Shown piece by piece: positions 1 through 7,757 of a DNA stretch of 64,000 nt. The notes beneath the pieces were generated by a model that did no database searches, was not told the origin of the DNA, and was given only the letters and a program-made list of their open reading frames with translations. The translations under genes and the position numbers were made by a program. The first letter of the stretch is position 1, and every line of letters starts with the position of its first letter. The stretch comes from Deltaproteobacteria bacterium IMCC39146 (GTDB taxonomy: Bacteria; Desulfobacterota; Desulfuromonadia; Desulfuromonadales; BM103): contig JARUHP010000015.1 of assembly GCA_030005635.1 (NCBI GenBank), positions 1 to 64,000 on the forward strand. The letters run 5' to 3'.

Positions 1-51
1 CTCTTCGAAACGCATTATCCGGATCTCCTGTTGTAGAACTGTTCGTTTCAT
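1..51 (-). CDS. IS transposase, N-terminal fragment (cut by window edge)
   Basis: Only the first 17 codons are inside the window, reading MKRTVLQQEIRIMRFEE. They start at an ATG preceded by a good Shine-Dalgarno (AGGAGG, about 5 bases upstream). The 'QEIRIMRFEE' start resembles the N-terminus of helix-turn-helix ISNCY-type transposases, in which a 'QEVRxMRFE' segment precedes a 'LTQxEAAxxLGVCERTFRR' helix-turn-helix. That assignment is from memory of the family and rests on few residues. The gene would run leftward out of the window, which makes the adjoining 1-7.7 kb a likely accessory or mobile neighbourhood. Confidence 0.5.
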   Translation of the reverse strand, partial: MKRTVLQQEIRIMRFEE

Positions 52-62
52 AGTGTCCTCCT

Positions 63-110
63 ACTGGACAGAATGAACCGGACAGATGTTGTGCTACAAC
101 ACCGGACAGT
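63..110. repeat. Repeated GGACAG motifs, possible IS terminus
   Basis: The motif GGACAG occurs three times within 45 bases, at 66-71, 80-85 and 104-109, the last two as CCGGACAG. Between the second and third copies is the inverted repeat TGTTGT/ACAACA (87-92 and 96-101). Clustered subterminal repeats just upstream of a transposase gene are what an IS end looks like. The other end is outside the window, so the terminus cannot be confirmed. Confidence 0.3.
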
Positions 111-214
111 TTATTTGCTAGCGACATTATTTTACAAACACACTTGGCGGAGAGTGTAATTCCTGTTATTGTGTTAGAGTATTATAATGTATTCAGGAAG
201 CGTATTGGGAAAAC

Positions 215-814
215 ATGAAGGTCCTTGTTTCCATCAATAATAAGATTCTCGCCGAGGGAGTAAAGAGTATCATCGGCGAGAACGTCCCCGAAACTCTCAT
301 GGGGGACCATTTCTTCGGGCCGACTGTTGAGGACCCGGACATTGTTTTGTTCGTTTCGCGGGATGATATCCTCGAATTAAAACAAAACTACATTGAAGCC
401 AAATTTATTTATTTCGATCAGGGGACCTGTGACAGCGAACTCTCGTGCCTGCTCTACTGTCACGGTGTCCTCGGCATTATCTCATGCGATCTTGATGTCA
501 AGAACTTCTGCAAAGCTCTGAGGAGAGTTCATCAGGGCGAAGTCTGGCTCTGTCAAAAGCATCTACACCTCCTGCTTGAACAAGGCCTGTTCATGTCTGG
601 CAGCAAGAGCTTTCACAAATTGAGTGACCAGGACAGAAGAATCATTCAGCTGGTTGCCGCAGGTGACTCTAACAAGGAGATTGCCGACAAGCTCTGTTTG
701 AGCCTGCCGACGATCAAGGCCCATCTAGGGCGCATTTTCAGGACTCTCGGCGTCGAAAACCGCGCTCAACTTGCGGCCCTGGCGACAAAAGGCACTGTCC
801 TTCTTAAGAATTGA
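215..814 (+). CDS. CsgD-like LuxR-family transcriptional regulator
   Basis: This is a 199-residue DNA-binding regulator. The C-terminal third (about 135-195) is a LuxR/GerE helix-turn-helix: LSDQDRRIIQLVAAG, then SNKEIADKLCLS and the recognition helix 'LPTIKAHLGRIFRTLGV'. The N-terminal part (about 1-120) has the size of a receiver domain but is poorly conserved, as in CsgD, whose pseudo-receiver is not regulated by ordinary phosphotransfer. GGGA lies 8 bases before the ATG. Unlike the regulators at 1700 and 6463 it lacks the Cys-rich N-terminus. It points toward the secreted Gly-Ser protein at 1120, its likely target by position. The target and signal are not known; the family call is firm. 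Confidence 0.85.
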   Translation: MKVLVSINNKILAEGVKSIIGENVPETLMGDHFFGPTVEDPDIVLFVSRDDILELKQNYIEAKFIYFDQGTCDSELSCLLYCHGVLGIISCDLDVKNFCKALRRVHQGEVWLCQKHLHLLLEQGLFMSGSKSFHKLSDQDRRIIQLVAAGDSNKEIADKLCLSLPTIKAHLGRIFRTLGVENRAQLAALATKGTVLLKN

Positions 815-1119
815 TCCGTTAGACCTTTGGTTATTTTTCCGCATCATCAGTAGCAATACCTCTGCCTCATTTTTCTAACCAAACACATCATTGTTACCCC
901 CCACAGAAACGATAAAATCTTAGCGAATATAAATCTGTTGTGGTCACAGGAATAACGGACGGTACCGCGTCCTTATGGGGGGCCTGATATCGAATCGACC
1001 ATCTTTACTGGGCACGAAAATTCGGAGTTTCGAATTCTTTGAAGAGGGTTGATGGTTTAGGCCGAACCGATGAAGAGAACAACCTAACCAGCTGAGAAAT
1101 TAAATAGAGGAGAAGCGAG
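815..1119. other. 305-bp intergenic region, promoter/leader of the Gly-Ser protein
   Basis: No protein gene was found here. The region holds small potential hairpins (GGACG/CGTCC at about 957-974; GGTTTAGG pairing with CCTAACC at about 1053-1090) just before the strong RBS AGAGGAGAAG of the next gene. The second fold would lie in the 5' untranslated leader of that gene. I tested it by eye against c-di-GMP-I riboswitch signatures and did not find them. Confidence 0.4.
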
Positions 1120-1575
1120 ATGAAGAACGCACTCAAAGCAATAAAAATCCTGTTGGTTGTCTTTGTGGCTATTTTGCTGACTGTTTGGGCAACACCAACT
1201 CAAGCATTCAATACTGGAGGTGATCAAGGCCGAATTTATCTGGCTAGTGGCGGAGGCTCCGGTGGTGGCTCCGGTGGTGGCTCTGGTGGTGGCTCTGGTG
1301 GTGGCTCTGGTGGTGGCTCTGGTGGTGGCTCTGGTGGTGGCTCTGGAGGTGGCTCTGGAGGACAGGGGAGTCCTGGTGAGACAGGCGGATTTGGTAAAGG
1401 AACCATGGAAATGGAGCGCTCACGCACGATGGAGCAGACGCGTGACCAGGATCAAGTTCAGGATTTAGATCAAGATAGAGATAGAGATCGTGATCGCGAC
1501 CAGGACAAAGACCAGGATCAGGACAAAGACCAGGATCAGGATAAAGACCAGGATCGTGACAGGACTCATCAGTAA
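1120..1575 (+). CDS. Secreted Gly-Ser repeat protein with charged Asp/Arg/Lys tail
   Basis: The protein is 151 residues long. A Sec signal peptide occupies about 1-29 (KNALKAIK, hydrophobic VVFVAILLTVW, cleavage after TPTQA). After a short linker come nine perfect GGGS tetrapeptides (about residues 44-79), then 'GGQGSPGETGGFGKG'. The last third alternates Asp with Arg, Lys or Gln (runs such as DRDRDRDRDQDKDQDQ). The result is a flexible low-complexity linker fused to a polyampholyte tail, with no catalytic domain. The strong SD AGAGGAGAAG precedes the ATG. It lies between two CsgD-like regulator genes, so a role at the cell surface or in a matrix is plausible, but I do not recognise the family. 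The overlapping frames in the repeat are artefacts of the 12-bp periodicity. Confidence 0.75.
   Translation: MKNALKAIKILLVVFVAILLTVWATPTQAFNTGGDQGRIYLASGGGSGGGSGGGSGGGSGGGSGGGSGGGSGGGSGGGSGGQGSPGETGGFGKGTMEMERSRTMEQTRDQDQVQDLDQDRDRDRDRDQDKDQDQDKDQDQDKDQDRDRTHQ
1249..1356 (+). repeat. Nine 12-bp tandem repeats (GGGS coding)
   Basis: Nine head-to-tail copies of a 12-bp unit, consensus GGTGGTGGCTCT, encode GGGS each time. The middle copies are identical; the first and last units differ at one or a few third positions. Identical codons rather than just identical residues suggest recent expansion by slippage or unequal crossover, so copy number may vary between strains. Confidence 0.95.
1504..1557 (+). 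repeat. Three 18-bp tandem repeats (DKDQDQ coding)
   Basis: Three consecutive near-identical 18-bp units (consensus GACAAAGACCAGGATCAG) encode the charged Asp/Lys/Gln tail. The third has GAT for GAC at the start and diverges at its end (GGATCGT). This is a second repeat tract within the same gene. Confidence 0.9.
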
Positions 1576-1582
1576 ATTTTAG

Positions 1583-1618
1583 GTAAACTACCACGGGCGT
1601 AAGCCCGTGGTAGTTTAC
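1583..1618 (+). terminator. Perfect 16-bp hairpin, terminator or REP-like palindrome
   Basis: The arms 1583-1598 and 1603-1618 are perfect inverted repeats with a GTAA loop; the core is CCACGGGC/GCCCGTGG. It begins 8 bases after the stop codon of the Gly-Ser protein, as a terminator would. It lacks a clean T-run (TTGCTTAGG follows). The CACGGGCGTAAGCCCGTG core looks like REP-type palindromes served by IS200/IS605-related transposases; that link is inference. Confidence 0.6.
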
Positions 1619-1699
1619 TTGCTTAGGGTCCTCCAAAAATATCGGAAATGATAAACGATGTCAGGCTGAAGCAAAGCAAGTAAAAATGCTCAGGCCGGA

Positions 1700-2383
1700 T
1701 TACAGGTTCTTCTGTGCCCAGAGAGCGGCCTGAAGCCGGTTTTCGGCGTTGATCTTATGAAAGATGTTGTAAAGATGGGATTTGACGGTATGGGGACTGA
1801 TGCCCATCTGGTTGGCAATCACCTCGTTCGATGCGCCGGAAGCGAGCACCTGCAACAGCTCTATCTCGCGTTCGGACAAGGAGTGGCCGTCCGGCTCCAG
1901 TAACTCATTGACGTAGGAGCTGTCCTGTACGTATTCGGAAAGTATCCGCCGGGAAGCCCAGATTTCCCCTGCATTCATGGTGCAAATGCCGTTGATGAGG
2001 TCCTCGGCGCTGTCGTCATAATACAAAAACCCGCGCACGCCGCTCTTCAGCGCGATCTGCTCAATCGCATATTCATGCGGCAGGTTGAACAACGCCACCA
2101 GATTATGGGTATGGCTCTGCCATGTTTCCGAAGCGAACAGCTGCATCAGGTTGTCCCGGCTCATCATGATGTTATCGACCAGGATCATCTTTTTGCCGAG
2201 CGGGACGCCCTGGTTGGAGACCGGAATGGTCTCCAGGTTTTCCACCTGAAACCACTTGGCGGCCGTATGGGTGCTGATGTAGTCGGCAACCATTTCTCGC
2301 TCGAAACGAAAGGCGCCGACGACATATATATGACGCCCACGGTAGGCGCAATCATAACATTTGCTGGTAATGGCCCTTTTCAT
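1700..2383 (-). CDS. CsgD-like LuxR-family regulator with Cys-rich N-terminus (paralog A)
   Basis: The protein has 227 residues. The start is the ATG at 2383, where CCAAGGGGAAAAGCA gives a strong RBS and where the paralog at 6463 also starts; an upstream ATG at 2404 lacks both. Residues 9-12 form CYDC, followed by YRGRHIYVVG. The middle is a degenerate receiver (KMILVDNIMMS keeps an Asp). The C-terminus is a LuxR helix-turn-helix (SLSEREIELLQVLASG, SNEVIANQMGIS, HTVKSHLYNIFHKI) ending in QAALWAQKNL, very close to the end of CsgD. It lies downstream of two minus-strand secreted-protein genes and is probably co-transcribed with them. The CXXC could bind metal or form a redox disulfide; this is inference. 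Confidence 0.85.
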   Translation of the reverse strand: MKRAITSKCYDCAYRGRHIYVVGAFRFEREMVADYISTHTAAKWFQVENLETIPVSNQGVPLGKKMILVDNIMMSRDNLMQLFASETWQSHTHNLVALFNLPHEYAIEQIALKSGVRGFLYYDDSAEDLINGICTMNAGEIWASRRILSEYVQDSSYVNELLEPDGHSLSEREIELLQVLASGASNEVIANQMGISPHTVKSHLYNIFHKINAENRLQAALWAQKNL

Positions 2384-2536
2384 TGCTTTTCCCCTTGGAG
2401 GCAATTGCTGGTGCCTGTTTAGCTCAGGCTGGACAGGGAGTGATCAGCGGCCTGGTGTTGACGCGCTATGCAAGGCAATTCCAGGGGGCTTGCAGGTTCC
2501 TGCACACCCCCTGAAGTCACTCGTAAGTCGCCTGCC

Positions 2537-4291
2537 TCATGGCAGTTCCGTCAGGTAAATGCCGGCCATGCCGTCTTCCTCGCTGCCACCTTCGATGCCC
2601 ATACTGGCATTGACCGTCAGCCAACTGCCGCGCAGGCTCTCACGCTCGATGCCAAGTGCGGTAATCATCGACTCCTCTGGAGCCACGGGGTCGAGGACCT
2701 GGCCGCTCATGGTGGTGTCGAGGATGGTCTCGATCTCGACAGCACTTCCCGGGCTCGACCATGTGCCGAGGTAGATACCGTCCACTGGGTTTACGTAGAT
2801 GCCGTCAACTAACTTGCCTGTCCTGGCCTTGAAGGCGGTTTTGACCTTGATCCTCTTACCCGATTCGGCTGAAACGGCGACGAATGCTGAGGAGCGCCAA
2901 CGCGCCGGTTCACCATCGTCTTCGGCTCCTTCTTCTGAGTGGCCGCCACCGGTGCAGGGGGTCTTGCCGGAATAGTTCCAGAACAGGAACTCATCAAATT
3001 GCACATCGTTCTTCGCCACGGCCGACGTAATGCCCGTCTTGATATCATGGATAAAGAGGCCTTGATCGACCGGAACCTCTTTCTCCTGGTAGCAACGGCT
3101 CCCATAGCTCGGATCATCGGTAACATCATCGCAGATACTGCTCTGGTCTCCCAACGTCTCGCCTGTGTCAGCGCATACCAGATTTTGATTGCAATATGCA
3201 ATGCGGTCCTTGTTTCCTTCCTCGGCACAGTAAAGGCGCACCTTCTTGGTCTTTTCACCCCAGGCGGCCCAGAAGGCCACATAGCGCCCGTCGAACGCGC
3301 CTCCCTCGCCTAGATTATTAAAGGCCTCGTCTTCAGGCTCGCCGGGAACTTGTTTTCCGATGCTCACCAGCGGCGTGAGCTGCGGTTCGGATTGCAGCGG
3401 TGCCAGGTAGATGCCGCCCAGGGTTGGGGCCTCTTCATTGTCGAAGCCGGCGAACACCACGAGGCCGTTCGCGGCGCTGGGCGGGGAGGTGGAGCCGAAG
3501 GGCGTGCTGGTACCCGGAATCAGGGTGTCAGTGTTGTTGGCGATCATCACAACGGGCGATTCGCCGCCGGTCGATTGGTCGTCAAGCTGCCGGTAGTATA
3601 CCCCGGTCTCGCCGCCCCTGTCTCCAGTGTAGTTGCCCTTGAAGACGATGGTGTTGCCATTCGTCACCGAGGGCGACCCGGGGAAGACCTCGAAAAGTGT
3701 GCCGGTGAATTCAGGGTCGGGTACCTGGAAGAACGAGAACCCCGAAACATTGCCCAGCTTGTTTGCTCCGGTGATCAGCTCGCTGAATGGGTTGGTATAG
3801 ATCCCTGTGGTGCCGGCCCGGGTCTCAGACCCGTCGGGCAGGTCATATTTCCACACCGGCTGATGGTTGCCGCGAGTGGCGATGGTGGCCGACCCCATGT
3901 CGATGCGCGGAAAGGAGGGGGTTTCGACGAAGGTGGTGCCTAGATTTTTAGGATACGGAACTTCAGTGGTCCGGTCGAGAACCCTGACGATGGGGCCATT
4001 TGTGAGCATGTCGCGGGTATAGATGCCGTGGGTCGGCGGCCCCTGCGACCGGCCACCCCGGCTGCGGGCCCGGAAGACCACCAGCCCGTTCAGGTTCACC
4101 GAGGGCTGGTTGTAGCTGTTGAAGTTTCTCGGCGAATGCGGCATCACGTCGTTGTTGTTGACGACCGTGGCCCATTCGAAGGTCGGCCCGGGCTCTGATT
4201 TGTCATTGGACGCGGCCTGGGCGCTGCCGGTGCTTATGGTTGCGGCCAGCAGGATGGCAAAGACGACGCCGGCCAATATCGATGTTTTCAT
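2537..4291 (-). CDS. Secreted repeat protein with about seven GIY-type blades
   Basis: The protein has 584 residues with a Sec signal peptide at about 1-26 (TSILAGVVFAILLAATISTGSAQA). The mature part repeats a pattern of 'NGLVVF...' or 'G.TIVF...' followed after 15-30 residues by 'GIY' or 'GVY': GIYTRD, GIYTNP, GVYYRQ, GIYLAP, GLFIHD, GIYVNP, GIYLGT and GIYLTE. This resembles the 'choice-of-anchor tandem repeat NxxGxxAF' proteins (DUF7453-like) and suggests a beta-propeller. A Cys-rich insert (YCAEEG, YCNQN, CADTG, CDDVTD, RCYQ) sits near the middle. No C-terminal sorting signal is evident. It lies between another secreted protein and a CsgD-like regulator on the same strand. Function is unknown; extracellular location is well supported. 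Confidence 0.75.
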   Translation of the reverse strand: MKTSILAGVVFAILLAATISTGSAQAASNDKSEPGPTFEWATVVNNNDVMPHSPRNFNSYNQPSVNLNGLVVFRARSRGGRSQGPPTHGIYTRDMLTNGPIVRVLDRTTEVPYPKNLGTTFVETPSFPRIDMGSATIATRGNHQPVWKYDLPDGSETRAGTTGIYTNPFSELITGANKLGNVSGFSFFQVPDPEFTGTLFEVFPGSPSVTNGNTIVFKGNYTGDRGGETGVYYRQLDDQSTGGESPVVMIANNTDTLIPGTSTPFGSTSPPSAANGLVVFAGFDNEEAPTLGGIYLAPLQSEPQLTPLVSIGKQVPGEPEDEAFNNLGEGGAFDGRYVAFWAAWGEKTKKVRLYCAEEGNKDRIAYCNQNLVCADTGETLGDQSSICDDVTDDPSYGSRCYQEKEVPVDQGLFIHDIKTGITSAVAKNDVQFDEFLFWNYSGKTPCTGGGHSEEGAEDDGEPARWRSSAFVAVSAESGKRIKVKTAFKARTGKLVDGIYVNPVDGIYLGTWSSPGSAVEIETILDTTMSGQVLDPVAPEESMITALGIERESLRGSWLTVNASMGIEGGSEEDGMAGIYLTELP

Positions 4292-4334
4292 GGTTCCTCC
4301 TCCTCGCGTGCTTGCTCAGGATCACACGTTTAGC

Positions 4335-4358
4335 AGGGGGACAGCTGCCTGTCCCCCT
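4335..4358 (-). repeat. Perfect 10-bp GC-rich hairpin between two secreted-protein genes
   Basis: AGGGGGACAG (4335-4344) and CTGTCCCCCT (4349-4358) form a perfect stem with a CTGC loop. It lies in the 136-bp gap between two minus-strand genes. There is no T-run on either side, so it fits an mRNA-stability or attenuation hairpin, or a REP-like element, better than an intrinsic terminator. Confidence 0.6.
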
Positions 4359-4427
4359 GGCTTGCAGTAGTCTTGCTGTTATTGCGTGTTACGCAGAAGG
4401 CTGTCACCGGAATGTTTTGACCGCCGG

Positions 4428-6134
4428 TTACAGCTCGCCGCCACCGCCGCCTCTTGACTCCATGACAGTGGTCTTCGCAGTGACCTCGTTGTTATTCGCA
4501 TTCACATCATGTGTCGCATCAATAGTTGCTGTCCAGGTGATCTTGGTTGCCACGTTGTCCTTGATTGTGAAGTACACGGTCCAGGAATCGCTAAAGCCAG
4601 CGGGGAGATCCTCTATCGGGAACTTAAACATCTGATTCGCAGCGTCCCAGTAGTAGGGGCCATCCAGAAGATCCGTCGGATTGTCTATTTCCACGACGTT
4701 GGTGTAGTCACCAGATGTGGTTACGGCAGTCACAAGAACAAAGCCTGAAGCCGTATCCGGTCCGGCATTCGCTACGCTTACGATGAATTCTCTGCCCTCC
4801 GTGGTGGCCACTATCTTCACGGGGACCTGTAAGCCGGACTGAGTGCTTATCGAAAGGTCATAGCTGGTTTTGTCAGGATCCTCTTCGCAACCCTCCCAAG
4901 CGGTCTGGTAATCGGCAGGTACGGGCCAGCTGTGCATGTAGTCAATGACCGCACGGGTGTCGTCGGCAGTCTGGACGAAGCCGCCGATATTGCCGTCCGT
5001 GAAACCATCGGGCGCTCCATTGGGGACTCCACTGCCAAACGTATAGTCCAGGATCGGGCCATGAATGGTTATAAAACTGGTGCAATCAATTAGATCACAG
5101 TCGTCCGCCGGCCCGAGGACCTCGAACCACCCATTTCGGGGAGTGTCGGCTGGGTCGTTGAAATCGCTAATGTAGGGTGGATTGGGCAACGACTTTTGTG
5201 CTGGATACTGACCTTGAGTTGAAAAGTTGTCCTTGCGCGCATAGGTATAGTAACCAGGGTTTCCCCCCGCTCCGAGGATATCTGGGTGTATCCCGCCGTA
5301 GTTAAGGAAGCACTTCTCCACCGTATCGACGGTGCCCATCACCTCTTCCCTAACGTTGATGCATAGCTTTTCGAGGTACGTCCCCTCGGCCTTGTCCAAA
5401 CCCAGGATCTGGTTGAGGTAGACCAGCAGATCCACGTTTATCTCGCCGCCCTTGTCGGAAGCCGCACCAAGTCCCCTGGCTGCCGTATTGAGAATGCCTG
5501 CGCCATCCGGCAAGGGAATTCCCAAGTCGCCCTCCAGCATGAGTTGCTTGTAGATCGCCAGGCTCTGCCCTGGCGAGTCGACGGCGCTCGATGTGATCAA
5601 GTCCTCCGTTACGGTGCTGGCAACCATACGCCCTGCAGGGTCGAGGCTGAGACAGTCGGCGATGGCCAGCTTGACAATGACATCATCCAGCTGGGAATCC
5701 AGCACCGAAACTGGCGAGCGTGCAACGCTAATGCGGCCGAAATCGACTTCTTGTGTGCACCCAGCATGTGCCGGTAGAATTGCACAGGTCACTTGGTCAA
5801 TTCCAACTATGTTGGTCCCATCGGCCAATACCACCGGGTCCGCTGTGCATGCATCGGACGTGAAATAAAGGGGTTGCTGGCACAGCCCGGCGTCGACCAT
5901 TGACCCCGCGGGAGCCTCGGGATCAGGATCCGCCACCTGAGTTAAGGGAGTGACGATAGGGACCCCCCAGTCGTCCCGATAGATCTTGACGAGGTCACCG
6001 AAATCGGGAATGACGACTTCATCCCCGCCGCCACCGCTACCGCCTTGTTCGCTCCCCGGCCCTTTCGCCAGCGCGTCACCAGCGAAGACCAGAAGCGCAA
6101 CCATTAATGTGCATACCAGTGCTCGAATCTTCAT
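4428..6134 (-). CDS. Secreted protein with C-terminal CARDB/DUF11-like domain
   Basis: The protein has 568 residues from the ATG at 6134, which has the RBS AAAGGAG and begins a clear signal peptide (KIRALVCTLMVALLVFAGDALA); an ATG 69 bases upstream has neither. After a Gly-Ser-Gly-rich linker (EQGGSGGGGDEV) comes a large unfamiliar domain with paired cysteines (CQQPL, DACTADP, TCAILPAHAGC, EKCFLNYGG, DCDLIDCTSF). The last 150 residues look like an Ig-like CARDB/DUF11 domain (FIVSVANAGPDTASGFVLV, WTVYFTIKDN, HDVNANNNEVTAKT). A Gly-rich end follows. It heads a minus-strand run with the GIY-blade protein. The function is not recognised; a cell-surface or matrix role is inferred from the signal peptide, domain and neighbours. 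Confidence 0.75.
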   Translation of the reverse strand: MKIRALVCTLMVALLVFAGDALAKGPGSEQGGSGGGGDEVVIPDFGDLVKIYRDDWGVPIVTPLTQVADPDPEAPAGSMVDAGLCQQPLYFTSDACTADPVVLADGTNIVGIDQVTCAILPAHAGCTQEVDFGRISVARSPVSVLDSQLDDVIVKLAIADCLSLDPAGRMVASTVTEDLITSSAVDSPGQSLAIYKQLMLEGDLGIPLPDGAGILNTAARGLGAASDKGGEINVDLLVYLNQILGLDKAEGTYLEKLCINVREEVMGTVDTVEKCFLNYGGIHPDILGAGGNPGYYTYARKDNFSTQGQYPAQKSLPNPPYISDFNDPADTPRNGWFEVLGPADDCDLIDCTSFITIHGPILDYTFGSGVPNGAPDGFTDGNIGGFVQTADDTRAVIDYMHSWPVPADYQTAWEGCEEDPDKTSYDLSISTQSGLQVPVKIVATTEGREFIVSVANAGPDTASGFVLVTAVTTSGDYTNVVEIDNPTDLLDGPYYWDAANQMFKFPIEDLPAGFSDSWTVYFTIKDNVATKITWTATIDATHDVNANNNEVTAKTTVMESRGGGGGEL

Positions 6135-6462
6135 GATAAAACTCCTTTCTTTGCGCCAAACCTGCTCGATGTCTGGCTGTGTTAAAGGGCCGTTGCTTTC
6201 CAAGGGATAGCTCCACTCTGTAGGTTGGTGATCGAGTACCCCGCCGCCTTATTCTGTTTGCATTAATCTTCACAGACTTAGTGTTGTTTAGTATGAAAGC
6301 ATGACCTCTTAGGTGATAAGTATGGATTGCCGCCAACAAGTCGCAATCAGACGAACGGGTGGTTTTTCTTCTGATTCGAAAGCGTTTCAGCTAAGACTAT
6401 AGGATGGGGAATTGCTCGGTGACGGCAGGCAGATACGAAGAAAGGATGAGCATCCCGGCGTT

Positions 6463-7146
6463 TTACAGGTTCTCTTTTGCCCAGAGGACTGCCTGAAGCC
6501 GGTTGTCAACTTTGATTTTATGAAAGATGTTATGGAGGTGAGTTTTGACGGTATGAGGACTTATGTACAGCCGGTCGGCAATCGCCTCATTCGATGCGCC
6601 GGTCGCTAGCACCCGCAACAGTTCGACCTCGCGTTCGGACAAGGAGTGGCTGGCCGGTACCGGCAATTCCTTGCCGACGTAGCTGTCTAGCAGGCATTCG
6701 GCAACTATCCGTCTCGGGATCCAGAATTCTCCAGAATTGATGGCGCAGATGCCGTTGGCAAGGTCCTCGAGACGGTCGTCAGAGTACAAAAAGCCACGGA
6801 CACCGTTCTTCAGGGCCTCTTTCTCTATCTCGTGCTCATGAAGTACGTTGAAAAGCGACATCAGGTTATGAGCCTGGGCTTTCCATGCTTTCGAAGAGAG
6901 CATGCGCATTAGGTTGTCGAGGGTCATGTCGTGCGTATCGACCAGGATCATCTTCTGCCCGAGCGAGGCGCCCTGATTGGAGATCGGAACCTTCTCCAGG
7001 CTGTCTGCTTGGAACAGCTGGGCGGCCGTATGTGTGCGGATGAAGTCACTGATCAATTCACGCTCGAAGCGCAGCTTGCCAACGACGTAGAGGTGGCGCC
7101 CCCGATAGCAACAATCAGCACATTTGCTAGGAAAGACACTTTTCAT
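6463..7146 (-). CDS. CsgD-like LuxR-family regulator with Cys-rich N-terminus (paralog B)
   Basis: This is a close paralog of the regulator at 1700 along its whole length (227 residues each). It has the N-terminal CADCCYRGRHLYVVG motif, a degenerate receiver (KMILVDTHDMT), and a LuxR helix-turn-helix (SLSEREVELLRVLATG, SNEAIADRLYIS, HTVKTHLHNIFHKI) ending in QAVLWAKENL. I start at the ATG at 7146, with AGAG about 8 bases upstream; a GTG immediately before it (7149) is possible. It is divergent from nothing and faces the secreted-protein genes as the first gene of the minus-strand run. The two paralogs flank the two secreted proteins, suggesting duplication with the module. DNA targets are unknown. 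Confidence 0.85.
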   Translation of the reverse strand: MKSVFPSKCADCCYRGRHLYVVGKLRFERELISDFIRTHTAAQLFQADSLEKVPISNQGASLGQKMILVDTHDMTLDNLMRMLSSKAWKAQAHNLMSLFNVLHEHEIEKEALKNGVRGFLYSDDRLEDLANGICAINSGEFWIPRRIVAECLLDSYVGKELPVPASHSLSEREVELLRVLATGASNEAIADRLYISPHTVKTHLHNIFHKIKVDNRLQAVLWAKENL

Positions 7147-7757
7147 CACGTTTCTCTTTGCAAGTGATTGGAAAAATCTGATGGCTGAGGACTGTCTTCC
7201 CCAATGCTATGAAGCTTCTTTAATGCTGCCAGCCAATTTAGATTGGCCTTCTTTAACTTTTATCGCACGAGTTGAGCCGTGTCAAACTCAAGGCCTAGTA
7301 AAATGGACTGAAACAAGCAAGAGGTTCTGGATCAGCCAAAAGCAATATCTGCCGTTGTTGCTACGACTTTAGTTCCTGCCGATATTCGTCTGAATTTTTG
7401 GCGACTTGCTTAAAAAACAAGTATCGGCTTTTAATCCCGTCATTTTAGGGTTTAATGCTACGGCTCTTTCAAGGCTCTTCGTGCCTCTCTTTGGTTTGAT
7501 ATCTGTCTATCCGGAAAATCCTCGGTTTTATCTGTACCTAGCAAGCTTTGTTAGATGGGCTGCGCATGGCCAAAGCTGTCGGTTGTGCGATTGCCAGCCG
7601 AGGTGAGGTGCTGTCCTGTGGCGGGTTGGGCGGATTGATTCATGCAACGCGAAGGGGGGGCTTGGCCGGCGGCGAGGTTCTCGCCGAATCAAGGCCGATG
7701 CTGTCAGGTCAAGTCGCGACGACTGAATATAGGATGGTTTACGAACCTTAAGGTTTT
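7147..7757. other. 611-bp gap with no recognisable gene
   Basis: Short frames occur on both strands, but none has a convincing RBS, a composition like its neighbours, or a recognisable product. The left half (7147-7540) is AT-rich and would carry the promoter of the regulator at 6463. The right half (7560-7745) is more GC-rich. The palindrome AACCTTAAGGTT with five more Ts at 7744-7759 could be a weak plus-strand terminator. It may be decayed sequence at the border of the accessory region. Confidence 0.4.

Noticed and set aside
1249-1356. Possible CRISPR array from regular repeats
   Set aside because: The 12-bp units are contiguous without spacers, stay in frame and encode GGGS in a protein with a signal peptide.
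1244-1636. Minus-strand frame of about 130 codons with His-Ser-His repeats
   Set aside because: It is the antisense reading of the Gly-Ser/Asp repeat DNA; open frames on all strands are expected from the 12- and 18-bp periodicity, and no RBS precedes it.
7406-7606. Plus-strand frame of 66 codons with a hydrophobic middle
   Set aside because: No SD, no similarity that I recognise, and composition unlike the neighbouring genes.
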